A program made the translations under genes and the position numbers. From Membranipora membranacea (lineage: Eukaryota > Bryozoa > Gymnolaemata > Cheilostomatida > Membraniporidae): DNA of 64,000 nt. The notes beneath the pieces were generated by a model. The model had not been told where the DNA came from. It did no database searches and saw only the letters and a list, made by a program, of their open reading frames with translations. Shown here one piece after another: positions 22,422 through 35,800 of the stretch (its first letter is position 1; the number at the start of each line of letters is the position of its first letter). The stretch is taken from positions 13,511,387 to 13,575,386 of the forward strand of contig OU612069.1 of the NCBI GenBank assembly GCA_914767715.1. The letters run 5' to 3'.

Positions 22422-22472
22422 AAACGTAAGAGAGATGATAGAGACGATGACAACATAGAGAGCCTAGACTGA
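22422..22472 (+). CDS. Short terminal exon, acidic tail
   Basis: Acceptor tttaatctag then KRKRDDRDDDNIESLD and TGA. A highly charged 16-residue tail preceded by a good pyrimidine tract, probably the last exon of the array unit that contains 20953 and 21398. No matching exon was found after 25161. Confidence 0.4.
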   Translation, partial: KRKRDDRDDDNIESLD

Positions 22473-23086
22473 ATACGATACACCATACACTACTACACCA
22501 CTACCCCACGATACAACTAATACAATCACACACCTGCGATGATGGAAATATTTGATAACGAACATTTTTGAATTTATATATATTATAGGTTTACCATTTT
22601 CAAAATTTTAGATTCTAGCTACTACAATACTTTTATTAATGCATGATATTATTTTTAGATTCTCTTAATTTTAGATTCCAGCTACTACAATACCTTTATG
22701 ATTTACGATAAATCTCTTCAATTTGATGCCTGAGAAAGCTGACTTTCAATCAACCAGACTTTTCTTCTTAGAAATAAAGGAATATTTGTTGTCGTTATTG
22801 GTAATACTATGTTGCTTCAAATAAACACCTTGTTTTATAAGTTTATGGTAATATTAATTTTTATTTTGAAAGTCTTACACTGTTACATAGCTATCTTAGT
22901 ATGTTTTAAATATTGATATCGAAATGAGGCTACAAATCTTGGTACAGTACAGACGCCTTCAATAATGCAATCATCACATCATATTGGTGGTTTAATATCT
23001 ACACTAACTATTTCTTTAAAATGTCAAATTGGTGTTCATTTAAATCAATTCCATTGCTCATGTTTATTTATTCTTTTTAATTTATT

Positions 23087-25161
23087 ATGTACTGCTCAAT
23101 CTGTATGGAGGAGGTTAACTGCTTCCTTTCTATCCCATGCCAACATACATTTTGTCTGCCGTGTTGGACCCGCCATTGTGCGCCCTACCTAGAGGGCAAC
23201 CATCAAACCCTCCCAAAATGCCCTAATTGCAGGGCTATTGTAGAGCAAGGTACGTTTAATAGTTCATTCAATTCAATTCATTTCAATTTTTTTTTTTTTT
23301 CTTAGTTATTAGTATGCACATTTTATTACATGTGCACTCTGGAGTTAGGATAAACATATAATGTACATAGAAAGTATTAATCATTTCTGTTCTGACATAA
23401 ACCATTTCTCTGTGTATGTAAAAAACTTGAAACTTTCCAACCACATGTCTCTTATGATCAGCCCTAACTCATGTTTTTATACCTCAAAGATTTTGATGAA
23501 ATGGACGTAAAACCCGTGCGTGTCCCAATCCATGTTACATGAAACAAGGAGTTAACTCCATGCATGATATCTGCTGTTATACTATACTTGCGGTAGTTAT
23601 CTCAACGGGCTCCATTAGTCAACTACTCCCAACATAATATTAATGATGCTAATTGTTGGGTTCAAAACAGAAATAAATATTAAAAAATAAAATAATTTTG
23701 AGTTGAAGAATAATAACTTAATTGGTATAAGTGGGAAACTGGCATACATCACGCTGGCTTGACAAGCTTCTGCATTCCCTGCCGTTACAATAATATTTCC
23801 TTCCTATTCTTTTTATTATATTATATTATATCCAGTAATAAACAGTTGTGATCGATGTAAGAGGACATCTCCTCATTTAAATTTGGTCTTTGTGGGTGTA
23901 TATCTTTGACAGGCATCATAAACCGAAGAGAAGAACGCATAAATTGAGGAGTTGACACTAACTTCGTCCCACAACTTCTGATATTACAGTAAACTTCACA
24001 TCGAAACAGCAGCTAAACTTACAACTAAAGTTACTTCTACTATTCCAACTAAGTTCTTCAATCATCATGGATAATTGTGCTATCTGCCTTGAAGACTCCC
24101 CTGCCAACATGGTGACTCTTGAGTGTCAACATAAACTTCACTTCTGTTTCATGGATAATATTATCCATAACGAGTGTGGTTCAAGATGCCCAGTCTGTAG
24201 AGCAAATATCCCGATGCTTTGCGTAAGCATTTTTTTTTAGTATTATGTTAACTCACCTTATTTTTTTTAAAGTCACCAGTGCGGAATGAGGTGTCGCACG
24301 CCTTTTTTGGATACATATACTGACGGCAATAACTAGTAGAAATAATATTCCAATAGTTGCCGGAGCCAGCCACCAGAGGCATGTAAAATCATGTTTGTCG
24401 TTCCAGTAAGACTTAGTAGGATCTGTGGCACAGTATTATCCAAAATTATTCCAGATGAAGTATTTAGACAATGAGTAGGCATTCCTTGGAAGCAAAAGCA
24501 ATTATGAGCACAATCCATCATAAACAGGATCTAAATAGAAGAGAAAACAAATAAATAATTATTAACCATATTGCCTTGTCAATTTTTTTTAGGTACCCGT
24601 GCACGAGAGCTGGAAGCAGAAAGAACAACTATAGAATTCTTAGAAGCCATACAGATAAGGCTTGACACGGAGAACGAGGCGCTGCGAGATCGACTAGAGA
24701 ACGCAGCACAAGAATATGTAAGTATTACAAGATATAAAGAAAGCAAAACACAAATAATATGCTACAATCCTCACCAGTTATAATATGTGTAATGTCTCAA
24801 ACATATACTAGAATCAAATAAAATCGTTGAATTTTATCTTGGACTCACTCACCTGTTAACCCACTTGGTAAACTCTCTCTAAAAATGAGTGAACTAACTG
24901 TTCCAACTCACTTGACTAGAATGAACTGGCTTGTAAATAAATAATAGCTCAATTAATGGTATTACCTACAGTGCTGAATGCTAAGTATTAACTGGTATAG
25001 CCTTTGTTAAAATTCATTGGTAAATGGTGACCAGCTGTGGATAATTTGAATTTATTAGTGACACCTTGTAAAGCCAATTGTTTTCTTTACAGAGAAGTCT
25101 AAAGGCTCAGTATATAAATACAATCAACTTGATGAGCAGGCACCAGGCAAATCCAGGAGAG
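23087..25161 (+). CDS. RING-HC finger plus coiled-coil gene, intact copy (three exons seen)
   Basis: Exon 23087-23249 (163 nt) starts MYCSICMEEVNCFLSIPCQH and continues TFCLPCWTRHC and LPKCPNCRAI, with all eight C3HC4 ligands. It ends in phase 1 at GTACGT. Exon 24593-24717 (acceptor ttttttag) completes that codon and reads TRARELEAERTTIEFLEA ... ENEALRDRLENAAQEY, a likely coiled coil. Exon 25093-25161 adds RSLKAQYINTINLMSRHQ and ends at GTAATA. Known: RING-HC domains are usually E3 ubiquitin ligases, and RING plus coiled coil is TRIM-like, but no B-box is seen. The ATG in the RING exon is the likely start because the AG found before other copies is absent here. The 3' end was not found. A second RING-like exon lies inside the first intron (24067). 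Confidence 0.65.
24067..24222 (+). CDS. RING-H2-like exon, separate start
   Basis: ATG in a good context (atcatcATGG) opens MDNCAICLEDSPANMVTLEC, QHKLHFCFMDN ... CGSRCPVCRANIPML. It reaches a donor (tgc/GTAAGC) in phase 0, or a stop at 24240 if unspliced. The ligand pattern is RING-H2-like, but the H-to-C spacing in HKLHFC is one residue short of the usual HxxHxxC. It does not join in phase to the exon at 24593, so it may be a separate short gene or an alternative first exon of something not found. Confidence 0.5.
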
Positions 25162-25440
25162 GTAATATTTTTTAAACTACTTGCATACAACGTTCCTAAA
25201 TTAATGACCTTGTAGTTTGTGCACCGGCTAGTTGTGATATATATTCTTTTAAAATAGATAACATCAAAGGTAAATATTAATTAGATCTGTAAACCAAACA
25301 AGATTAATCAAGTTACAATTAACCAAGGTGGCATTCAAGACCTTTGTTAGGAGTGCTAACCATTACACATTATAGAATCAAAATTTACCTTGTGTCGAAC
25401 CAATCAAAGTGATAATTATAGTATTAATATTTGGATTTTA

Positions 25441-25720
25441 AATTTATATGACAAACACAAGAAGTGTGCAGGACGGGACCCATTACTCTTGTAATTAATA
25501 TTCAATACGAGGGTCGTGTGTTTTCGCCCCTCAGAGAACCAAAATTCCGCCCCTAGAGAACCAAAATTCACCTTGTGTTAAATCACCAAAAACAAATATT
25601 ATAGTATTAGTACTTGAATCATACGTTCATATAGCAAACACAAGAAGTGTACAGGACGGAACCTATTACTCTTGTAATTAACATTCAATACGAGGGTCGT
25701 GGTTTTCGCCCCTCACACTA
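25441..25720 (+). repeat. Direct duplication, about 180 bp apart
   Basis: acaaacacaagaagtgtg, caggacgggacccattac, tcttgtaattaatattc and aatacgagggtcgtg occur at about 25450-25530 and again at 25630-25705 with few differences. A shorter internal repeat (agagaaccaaaattc) lies between them. Confidence 0.85.
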
Positions 25721-26442
25721 CTACCTTTGAAATGAAACCAACTTATTACCATCATAACTGTCTAAACCATGGACTCCTTGGTCTTATATCCTTGCAATCA
25801 TACTTTTAACAATTTCCAAATCTTTGTTCTCATCACAGAAGAGAGTGGTATTTTCAAGATTCTTGGTTACCAGTCGAATAAAGCCACATACAAACTTTGT
25901 TTTTTGTGCAAATGTCTCATTTAACTGGCAAATCTCAGTAAATTTGCATCACTCAACTCTTAAATTTCTATCTCAAAATAGTCACTCACCTTTACATAGT
26001 GGTTAGCATTCAACTTTAGTCTCAGCATATTCAGCTTCTTGATACCACTGCCTAATACAAATGTAATATAGTCCACTCAAGACATGCTTGCACCAAGCTT
26101 GCTGGTCGCAGAATGAATAAAATACACACTCTCCCTGGCACACAATGAATCACTGCACTTTTGCAGGCTTTGTAATTAATCCTTCCAGAGCCTTGGTGAA
26201 AGCTTGCCTGTCACAGAATGAATGAATACAGTCTAGCAAGCCTAGCCTGTCTCGCCTGAATGATAGCCAAATGTCTATACAGAAGAATAGAAGATTGGAG
26301 CCACTCCAACAAATAGCATAAATAGGGCTACAGCAATATCAATGGCACTATTACCAAAGATTATAGATAAAGTCATTGCTATTACAAGCTTTTACAAAGC
26401 TTTGTAATTAGGTGATAGCAGAAAGCTTCTGCCTTTCTGAGT

Positions 26443-26868
26443 TATGCCCAGTTTATACATCAAATTAAGACCCAAATTAACTTCATTCTTTCAAAATGCC
26501 CCATTATTCGAGTCACCCGAATTTGCCAAAATGCTGACTGAATTACAACCCGAATTGCTTAATTCATGGCTTAATTCGGCGTCACAAATTTAATTCAGGT
26601 GCTAATTTGGCACTTTGAATCGGTGATAGATTAAATGACAAATCCTAGAGGATACTCATGAACGGTCATTTTAATAAAGCTGAATAATTCGACAGTGTAC
26701 ATGGTCTCGTATTAACTGTCAATTTGTGGTCGAATATTCATCACTCACTGTCGAATATACGAGTGGTCACCTGACACTCGAATTAGACATTTAGTGCACC
26801 CAAATTAGACCCTTAATTAACCCTAATTCGGGTGAGTTAATTTGATGTATAAACTGAGCATTAGTTTT
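26443..26868. mobile_element. MITE-like element with about 26-bp terminal inverted repeats
   Basis: The left end (atgcccagtttatacatc, aaattaag) is the inverted complement of the right end (ttaatttgatgtataaac, tgagcat) with two or three mismatches. The about 425-bp interior is rich in cgaatt-containing words and has no coding frame. Probably a non-autonomous DNA transposon. Confidence 0.75.
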
Positions 26869-28507
26869 GTTTACTCTGAGAAAATGCCATTTTTGTAGTT
26901 TACAATAATATTATCTGATAATACTATTGATACAATAGGTAAATCACTTTATTATTACAAGCCTTGGGTCACAGTGCAATTCCAACCATAAATTCAATTT
27001 CGAATTCTGGATTAGTCATCCCGAGACAACAACACTGTTGTTTTATAATTATTTATTATTATACTATTAATTAAGCGATGATCCAAGTAGCCCAAATTTT
27101 GTTGAGATAAGGGTTAATAATCAAATAACTCTGGAAGCCATAGCAAGGTTTACATCATTATTAAATGCCATTTCCAGGCTAGAATCACAAAAAAATAGCA
27201 AAAATGATAAATGATAATAGGTCATATCTTTCATCCTTCCATCCATTTTGACCTTTGAATACCAACCAGATTACTCATAGCCTGCTGATAAATCATGTAT
27301 AAATGTTAGAGACGGCTTTCTTGAATTTTTAATTCATTTTATTGAATTTGAGAAAGGTATAGAAATAATGAGCCGTGGCCCTTGAGCACAATTTATCTTC
27401 CGCCATCGACATGCGTAGCATAAGTCCATAAAAAATAGCATAGAATATGGATTAATAGTCGATCAAATTTTGTTTGGAAGCACAAAATAAAAGAGTCTGA
27501 AAATGGTTAAAATGAGACCAAACGGGATATGAGCAAGTATTTAGTAACAGCAAGTTATGACTATAAATTGGTTCTTGATTTAAATTCAAACATACTGAAT
27601 GACTGGTTTTTTAAATGAGTAAATACGGAATATAAAAATATGTGATCATGAATTGATTTAGAAAATATAAAATATCAACTGTGGACTTTGGTTTACAGTT
27701 GATATGAACTTCCGAAAAAAATTATTGTCAGAACTATAGAAACAGTTTTTGTTTGCAAATGTTGGATTTGTATAGAAGACGCTCTGATAATTCATGGCAT
27801 CCTTGAAATTGTTTGTTATCATGCACAGGTTTATCAACACAAATTTAATGATAGGTCAACAAATTTAGAAAATAATTAAAATTCAACTGGCATCTTTACA
27901 ATAGCAAATGCATGAGTTTTGATCATTGGTGAAAATCTATGCATACATAACAAAGGTGTTGATTTTAAAAAGTAGGCCTAGAGTTATTGTATATGACTGA
28001 AGTATATCAAAAATAATATGATATCGATATTACCAAGAGGAGTGAAGTATTGGCAGGAGGACAAAATCGCCTTTTTGCAAGCATGCTTGAAGCAGTGAAA
28101 TTTACGCATAGCTAACATTTACTCACTCTCCTTACTTAATGCAAGCTCTTCTCTTACCACCTAGCCAACATTAAGACACCCCCAAACTAGCTTGACGAAG
28201 CACTAGATAACATTTACTCCCCAAGGATATTGTTGATTGAATGTCGATAGAATAGTGGTTGGTGTATACGTGAATATGACACAATGCTACGGCTGACTGG
28301 GTAGGAAGGAATGATTTATGTTGATTGCTGGTTAGACATCATATTGCTCCAATCTTTATCCTCATCTCTCACGGCTGCTGGTTGCTGTTTTCCGTCCAGC
28401 AGAGGAGTTTTCTCTCCATTCTACAATCAATCAAAATCTTGTGTATGAATCATGGTGAGAACATTAAAATATAGCAGTTACAATAATAATTGAATGTTTG
28501 ATTAAAA

Positions 28508-28680
28508 TCAGGTGTCTTATCATCACATGCCACATCTGGGACCATGGGCGGCGAAATATTAGTTGCCTTAGGGGCTAGGCCGCAAGATCTGCTGCAGGTT
28601 GCATTCTGTTTGCAGGCAGGTCGGAGCACACCTTGGGGCCAACGGTGTTCTAACCAACTGAGCAACCTCCTTTTCTTTTC
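28508..28680 (-). mobile_element. tRNA-derived SINE-like copy (family 1)
   Basis: Inverted relative to 29945-30185, sharing cggagcacaccttggggc, ggcctag, cttaggg, gcgaaatatt and caggtgtcttatca. It ends with ggttgctcagttggtta on the minus strand, a box-A-like sequence. Confidence 0.6.
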
Positions 28681-29257
28681 CTTAGTTATTACATAGTTGT
28701 AGTGATTGTCTTATAATAATGATAACTGTGCATAGATTCATACAGAAAATCTGCATTAAAACTATCTTGCTACACCCTCGATATTGGAATTTTCCAAGGT
28801 TTTCCGCCACAGGGAATTTTTGCTGGGTCATCACTTGAGGCATATTGTATAAAAATTGATCAAGGGGGAGGGGGGGGGGCTTGTTTCGTGTAAGCGCTCA
28901 TACACTGCCTGAGATACCATAATCAACCACCTCATAACCCCCTTGATTGCGCTGTGGTTTATTACGGAGTTTCACTACCAGAAACAGGGCAGAGTGTAAG
29001 CGCTAAAACTTGGGCATAATGTTCATAATCTTGGATAATCACTAGGTTTTGATAGATCGACGCCATGTCGATTTTGGGTGTTATCAAATAATGGAAATAG
29101 CATTGGGTCAACTTTTGTTTGGTTGAGTTTTTGTGTTCGCATCAGTTCATGTTCACTCTTTCGGTTTGGGGAATGCTTGTTGCGTTGAAGCAGCGATGGA
29201 TGAAGGGAAACATCAAATACTGTAAGGTAGGAGGCCGGGGTGTTCAAACCCCCGGGT

Positions 29258-29540
29258 CAAATCATCATGGAAATTGTAAGCATTCATTCGAATCGGGAGT
29301 CGACAACTTATTCGATGTCCCCGATTGGACGCATGGAAACACAGTAGTGAATCTGAATGCGGAGGAGTTTGATCCATCAGCCGAGTCTTACCGGTACTTT
29401 GTAATGTACAGGAGGAGCTTCGTGAGTTTGATGATGTGGCTATAACACAGACATCTCAACAATTTCAACAATTTGAAGGCATTCAGACAACAAACATGTC
29501 TAAGACAATCTTTTATTGTGATCTGTGTATTTAGCCGAGC
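29258..29540 (+). pseudogene. Frameshifted remnant of an unknown coding sequence
   Basis: One frame encodes GVDNLFDVPDWTHGNTVVNL and NAEEFDPSAESYRYF. From about 29400 a second frame continues NVQEELREFDDVAITQTSQQ and FQQFEGIQTTNMSK to a stop. Both halves look protein-like and abut, so a single frameshift has broken one coding sequence. Family not recognised. It lies antisense to the 3' end of the scavenger receptor gene, so it may be a retroelement or retrocopy remnant. Confidence 0.45.
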
Positions 29541-29685
29541 CGTATATGTCTCGTATATTCTTCTTTCATTTTTTATTGTTTTGCTTGGTCTGGCACATTT
29601 GGAAGAAATGATGCAGATTGTTTATAAAAAAAACTTGAGCTTGATATCCAAAATTTTGTTCAAGAGCTCACACCCTGTGGTTAAT

Positions 29686-29868
29686 TTAATGGTTTGCCAC
29701 CATCAGCAACCTGGGCAGAGCTTTAGCTATTGACCATACCTTAGGCTTGCGGGATTGCCTCCACTTCGTAATGATATATATTATGGTGAAGAGATCGACA
29801 ACAGCACCAATAGCTATGAGTAGAAATGAGACCATGGTCACAGTCTTCTGTATGTTGAAAAATTCATC
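29686..29868 (-). CDS. Scavenger receptor exon 13 (second anchor, tail, stop)
   Basis: The exon starts DEFFNIQKTVTMVSFLLIAI, runs through a hydrophobic anchor ending IIYIITKWRQSRKPK, and reads on 17 residues to a TAA at 29686. A possible donor (GTATGG at 29739) would cut after KPK. Minus-strand AATAAA signals about 110 nt beyond the stop (near 29572 and again near 29512) favour this as the terminal exon. Confidence 0.88.
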   Translation of the reverse strand, partial: DEFFNIQKTVTMVSFLLIAIGAVVDLFTIIYIITKWRQSRKPKVWSIAKALPRLLMVANH

Positions 29869-32800
29869 CTGAAACGAAAAAAACAGAAAATTTAGTAAAG
29901 CAATAAGCAAGAAAGCAGATACCCGAGAGGTGGACTATTCGTGGGTGGAGTGGGAGGTTGGGTGGTGGGTGGTTCCTTTAGCATGCAAATGCTGAAGGTT
30001 GCGGATTCGAATCTCACTGCAGTCCATCGACTACTTGGGTGTTGTTTGTCCCCAGGTGTGCTCCGACCTGCCTGTAATCAGAGAGCAAACTGACGCAGAC
30101 ATTGCGGCCTAGCCCCTAAGGCACTAATATTTCGCCACCCATTCTTTGGGATGCGCGAGTGATAAGACACCTGATTATTAATCATTGCTTTGCGAAGGCT
30201 TGAGACATCGAAATTTATAGCTAGCTAAAATTTCCTCAATGTCAATACTTTGTACAAACTCCCATATTAGTTAGTGAAAATTGGTCCTCGCCGATATTGG
30301 GTCGCCACAAAACCAGCTAAGCTCTAGCTAAAGCTACACTCACACTTCATATTTTTCTGACAGATTCCTCTATCAGATTTTTCCATCAGATTTATGTTCA
30401 TATGATCTACCATTTCGAGCAACCATAAATCAGCGTTTTGTGAGATAGACATATGAGGTGATTCTAAAATTATTTTTGTTTGATTATCTATCATATTCAG
30501 TCAACGATACATACAAGAGAGAGGGACAACTAAGATTTTCATAGAAAGAGCAGGTTATTTTAACATAATTTCTTGCTGTTGAGTTGTTTTAGTAGCATTT
30601 CCTTGACAAATTGGCACCATTCCGCTACTAGATAAAATCTTGTCTTAGAATAAATCTTACAAATTTGATATAATCTAGCATTCACATAGACATTCACATA
30701 GACACTGCACACAGCTAAAGTGAGGCATGTTACGACTTCGGAAGTAGATGTCTAGGTTTATTATTAAGTCTACGGTAATCAATTATGTAATCCACTCTAA
30801 ATCTAGGAGACCCTCTGTCTATCGGTAAATTGGGGCATCAAAGCTTACAGCCATCATAATAGTAAACATGTCACAATGAATTAATGCATCTAATGTTATT
30901 TTATGACACCCTGAATTTGTTGGTAGAGTAAATTTTTCTTTTGTTTTCACAACTTGAACAACAAAACAACAGAGAGGGTGGATGTGATAAAGCTCATCCC
31001 CAAACTAATTAATTTTCAAACAATGATAATCATTTTCAGATTAAATATCAGAAAGTTCTCCATGATAATTCAAAAGCACTCTTTGAGACTTAATCCCACA
31101 GCTGCCAATTGACACAAACCCCTAACTAAGCGTGCCAGATTGTTTGTATTTTACAAAATTAAGTGCTCGACCAAATGAGAGAGACATATACTATGGTCCC
31201 GTGCTTGAAATGAGTGGTCTACTCCCGAGTCGAATGAAGAAGGCTTACAATTTCCAAGATGATAAAACATCAAAAATGAACTGGCGTGGCGGGATTTAAC
31301 CAGGGCCTCCTACATAGAGGTCATTGTCACTAAGCGCGCTATCAATTCATCTACACTGCCACAAATGTGGTTCCCCAATTTGAGTGAAGAAACTGAACAA
31401 ATGCCAACAGAAATTGACCTTAATGCTATTCCCATGTATTGATTGGCGCTCAAATTGATGTCACATCTACATATGGGAAAATAGGGATAAAAAATAAGAC
31501 CATTGGAAATGTTATTTATGTAAATTTGAGCATGATGTAACTGTGGAGGAATTAATGTTAGCTAGAGTTTAATAAGGCTAGTTTGGAAGTGACTTAATGT
31601 TTGCTAGCACCGATTTTCACAACAACCTCGGGATGGAGTTTATATGAAATACTGTGGTTAGGCAAGTATGAATGAGCTAACATCAAATTCACCACTTCAA
31701 GTCAAACAGAGATTCCCTCCCTCTCCCTGCAAATACTTTGGCCATCTAGGGTATTGTCAATACAGGTAGCTCTTTTCAGGTTAGCACGACATGAGTGGTT
31801 TCCATAAATGACACAAGGATAAAGAGAATTTGGAGTTGTTCATTTCCATATTGCTGAGCAAACTGACCTTGAAGGTTTTCATTCCTTTATCATTGATTTG
31901 AGCCGACTCCTCCAACCATAACAGTGGGAACAGCATGTCAGGTATCTGATTCAACTCTCTGAAAAAGGAGGAAATAAACAGGCATAGAAATAAAAAGACT
32001 AACCGAAGCACAGCTTGAGCAATGGAACCAATAGCTAAAATATCTGTAATAACAAAAAAATAAATGTATTTTTTATGCATGACCCAATATCAATCAATGT
32101 ATATGGTTTGTTGAAAGATTTGCTGCATGTGGCATGCATCACACCTCGAACCTAAATATGGCGAATATGTCCATGGTGGATCCAACTCTGACAGACAAGT
32201 ACCAAACCTATACAAGGCACCTGTGTTATACTGGGCACCTGTCTTAAACAGGGCACCTGTCTTATAAAGGGCACCTGTCTTATACAGGGCACTTTTCTTA
32301 TACAGGGTACTTGCCTCATACATGGCACCTGTGTTATACAGGGCACACGTCTTATACAGGGCACTGTCTGTCAGTATGGTTTTATCAGTTCAAGTACTTG
32401 TAATCTGCCCATGTTATTAGTATCGGCATTCAATCATCAACCACATCCGACTGACTGGCTGTGGAATGTCACTACCAGCCACCTTGGAAGGTTTTGAGAA
32501 AAGAGACAGGTCCCAAACTGTCTGCCATTTTGTAAGTGCAGACTGCAAGCTAATCAACACATAGCCAGCAAATTTCATGCTAGGTGCTTTGTTACATATT
32601 AGTTCAGCTGGCCGTTATATAGGTACGGCCAACTCTCAAAAATTCTGCATTAACGCAGTCTTGACTACTACAATAAGTCACTCAAAATCAAACCATCCCA
32701 TACTTAACGATTAGGATCCAATGAATTTATTTGGTAGCTCCGATCAGTGTTGAAAGCAGTCACAAAGGACTCACAGGTGTAGAATGAGAATTTGAGGACT

Positions 32801-35800
32801 TAATTTGATAGAGATTTTGCCAAATAGCTGTAATCGCATGTTTCGGTGTTTCCTTCGGCTAATGATCCAACTTTTCTCACCAATGTAACAATTACAGGGG
32901 AGACAAGTACTGGTTATATTGATCAATTATGGCGCTGGGCTTATAATAACATTGATATTTTGATGATGATATCAATATGAAAAAGCGCGACCTGTTCCAC
33001 TGTAATAAAATTGATAATTAACAATCAGTATAAAATCCCATACTCAGTAGCTCTCAACTGGTATGGGATTTTACATTGATTATTAATAACCAATTTTATT
33101 ACAGTGGAACAGGTCGGCTTTTGCCTAATAATATGAAAATCCTACTTTTATATAGAAGATGGCATCTTGGGTGACACGATTTTAAGGCTTTAGAAGGAGC
33201 TATTTGAGATCAGGGTGAGCTCAGTTGGTAGTGCGCCGGATGACACGGGATTGCAAAATCATGTGATTGTTCCTCAGCAGTGTCTGCTGATGCAAACTCA
33301 TTATTTGACTGTCACTGGTTATTTTGTTTGTTTTAACAAGGAGTAACAGTTCTATTGGTTTTAATGTACTTTTCATTATTAGAAAATTTCTGATAGACAG
33401 TTCAAAAATAGTGATGCAGTGAGGCTCTGTGTGCGCAGAAGCAGCTTGTCATTTACTCTAGCCGACCTTTAAACTAATTACTTACTCTCCCCAACCAGTT
33501 GCTAAAGCCATGATTCCATTCAGCGCTTGCGACTTGGCCGAAAACACAGTGGACTGTGAGGGGCAGCCACTCCCCTACAATACAGCAGCTACTTAATACG
33601 TCCTGGTGCCTTTAGGTAGGAAAGTGGGACAGCAATCTCTCTCGTCTCTGGACTATCTAGCTGGTCCCTAGGTTTTATAGATTCTTTTTCTTCCCATTAC
33701 ACACATTCTTTTATATCCGTTATTTAGCAGAATGAGAAATAAGAAAAAAAAAACCTAGGGAGGATTTTGTTTAATTGACTTACTGTATATAAGGATTCGG
33801 AGTGATAGCTAGATTCATCTGTAATCTTTTAGCACCTTTCATGACTATACCTGTTGTCTGAAATGATAATAGATTCTGTTACAATAAAACATACACACAT
33901 AGCCTAAAGCTAAACACTAAACTGTTGATGCTATATACAAAGGAACAAAAATTTCACAGACTGTTGTGGATTTGACGTGAAGTTTTGAGGCACCCTGAAT
34001 CTTATTAAAATCTTTGCAAAAGTTTATCTTTCAAAATTGCTATTTCATTGTGTGGTTGAGGCCCTAGCAGAGTTAATTAAAAACTTTGTTCAGAAAGTTT
34101 TACAATAGTTAACTTCATTGCAAATTTTGATCTCAGGGTCACGGCTGATGTTATACGCTGGTATTCAACATGTGTCGAAGTGTTTTGGGTACATAGCTGG
34201 TGAGGCATATACCAATAATATCTAGTTTTACTAAATCAGATACAACTTTGAATATCGTCACTATGCGGCGCAGCTACCCTATAGGAGTTTAATTTAGCTA
34301 GAGTTTAATTTCGCTACTATGGTGAGTGAGTTTAATTTAATTTTAATTCACTAGTAGGCTTACTAGCGAAAATCCAAAAAAAATGTCCGAGCTGGGATCC
34401 GAACCCAGGGCATAAAACTCCATCTGATTGCAAGGCAGACACTTAGACCAATACACCACACCGCCTTGCATGCTTAGGTGAGGTTTATTCCTGTATAATT
34501 GTACATTGTTTATGAAACTGAGTGGTGTTTATTGCTTAGGAAGTAATTTCCGCTATCATAGAATTTCGCTGCTTAGGCAAAAACCGAAAAGGGAATCCTA
34601 AATGCCGCCCGAAAACTAAACACCTATAGGGTTAGTATTAACTTCTTATAGTTGAATTCACAGTTTAAATGCTAGTGATTGGTGACATATGAGCTTTTAT
34701 TGAGAAATTTTCCCAAATCTAAATTTGAGTGGAATTAATAACAAGCAAATTTTCATGTAGCAAAAAAAGCCAAACTTAAAATGCTATGAAGTATTCCTGC
34801 CGTTAGGTACGCCTTTCCCATAAGATTGACTGAAAATTGCTACGTCTCTCTGTTATCCTGAGATAGAGTTATGCACAATGTTCGTTAGCGATGTTAGTTT
34901 TACTTATGAAATTGTTGTGAAATATCACATTTTAATTTCTTCAGGGATGGCCTCTGGATGTTTTGGTCTTTGGTTTCACTAATTACAGGGAGTGACATTT
35001 CTGTTCCTCCTTGCTGATTTTCCAAGATTTTATTTGGAAATATTCATAATGAGTGACAACTTTGATATCCTATATTTGTTTGGATTTGTTGAAAGATCTC
35101 AAAGTAGCTGGCCAGTAATTTGGGATAAGAATTGCACACATCGCTGGTCCTACCAAACTGATCACTGTTCACATGATATGCTCTCAATGTGTATTATATA
35201 TTATACTATATATATATACCATATTATATAAATATCTAAAGGATTAATTCCTGTAGCCTAAAAAATCTTCAGAAGGATCTTGGTTTTTATAATCCCAGGT
35301 AGATTTTGAAAATTAAGGACGTATCATGTTCGGTATTAACAATAAATTGGCACTAACGATCAGAAATACATACTAAATGTAAGTGTGAACAAACTGTGCC
35401 TTTTCTCACAACTTCTATAGTAAGTGATAGCAATACAACCATTCAGTCAATCAATCTACCTTTGACATTTCATTTCTCACGGATGCTAACAGCACAACTT
35501 ACCGGCTCCACATCAATGAATGTATTGTGTATGGACTCATTCGGACTCATACCAATGACTGTATCCTTATAGAAGTCTCCATTAAGAAAATGTGGCTGTG
35601 ACACAAAAACAGGTGCCCCGCTTTGACAGGCACTTATGTTCAGTACACCTACAATGACAGCCAGAAAATCTATCATATATTTAGTTGCAATCATTGTTAT
35701 GACATGCAGTGTATTGATTTCCCAAGTTTCACCAAGAGGTAACAGTTTTTCCTTGGTTTCATTGACCTAATAGAAATCTAAAGAGTAGCTTTATCATAGA

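Larger units (their letters stand above)
17817..22995 (+). repeat. Array spacer repeat (acagacgccttcaataatgc)
   Basis: The spacer acagacgccttcaataatg, caatcatcacatcataat, ggtggt occurs at about 17817, 19611 and 22949, each about 140 bp before a RING exon copy. It defines the tandem unit of the array together with the shared acceptor region. Confidence 0.8.
25200..28500. other. Repeat-containing stretch without genes
   Basis: Contains the 25441 duplication and the 26443 MITE-like element. The remainder shows no supported exon. Confidence 0.5.

Noticed and set aside
32090-32364. Two long minus-strand frames with repeated YKTGAL and RVPCI units
   Set aside because: They arise from an 18-bp minisatellite whose length is a multiple of three; multiple frames are open at once.
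34383-34470. Minus-strand tRNA gene
   Set aside because: D-arm and T-arm are good but the acceptor stem does not pair, so tRNA-derived repeat is preferred.
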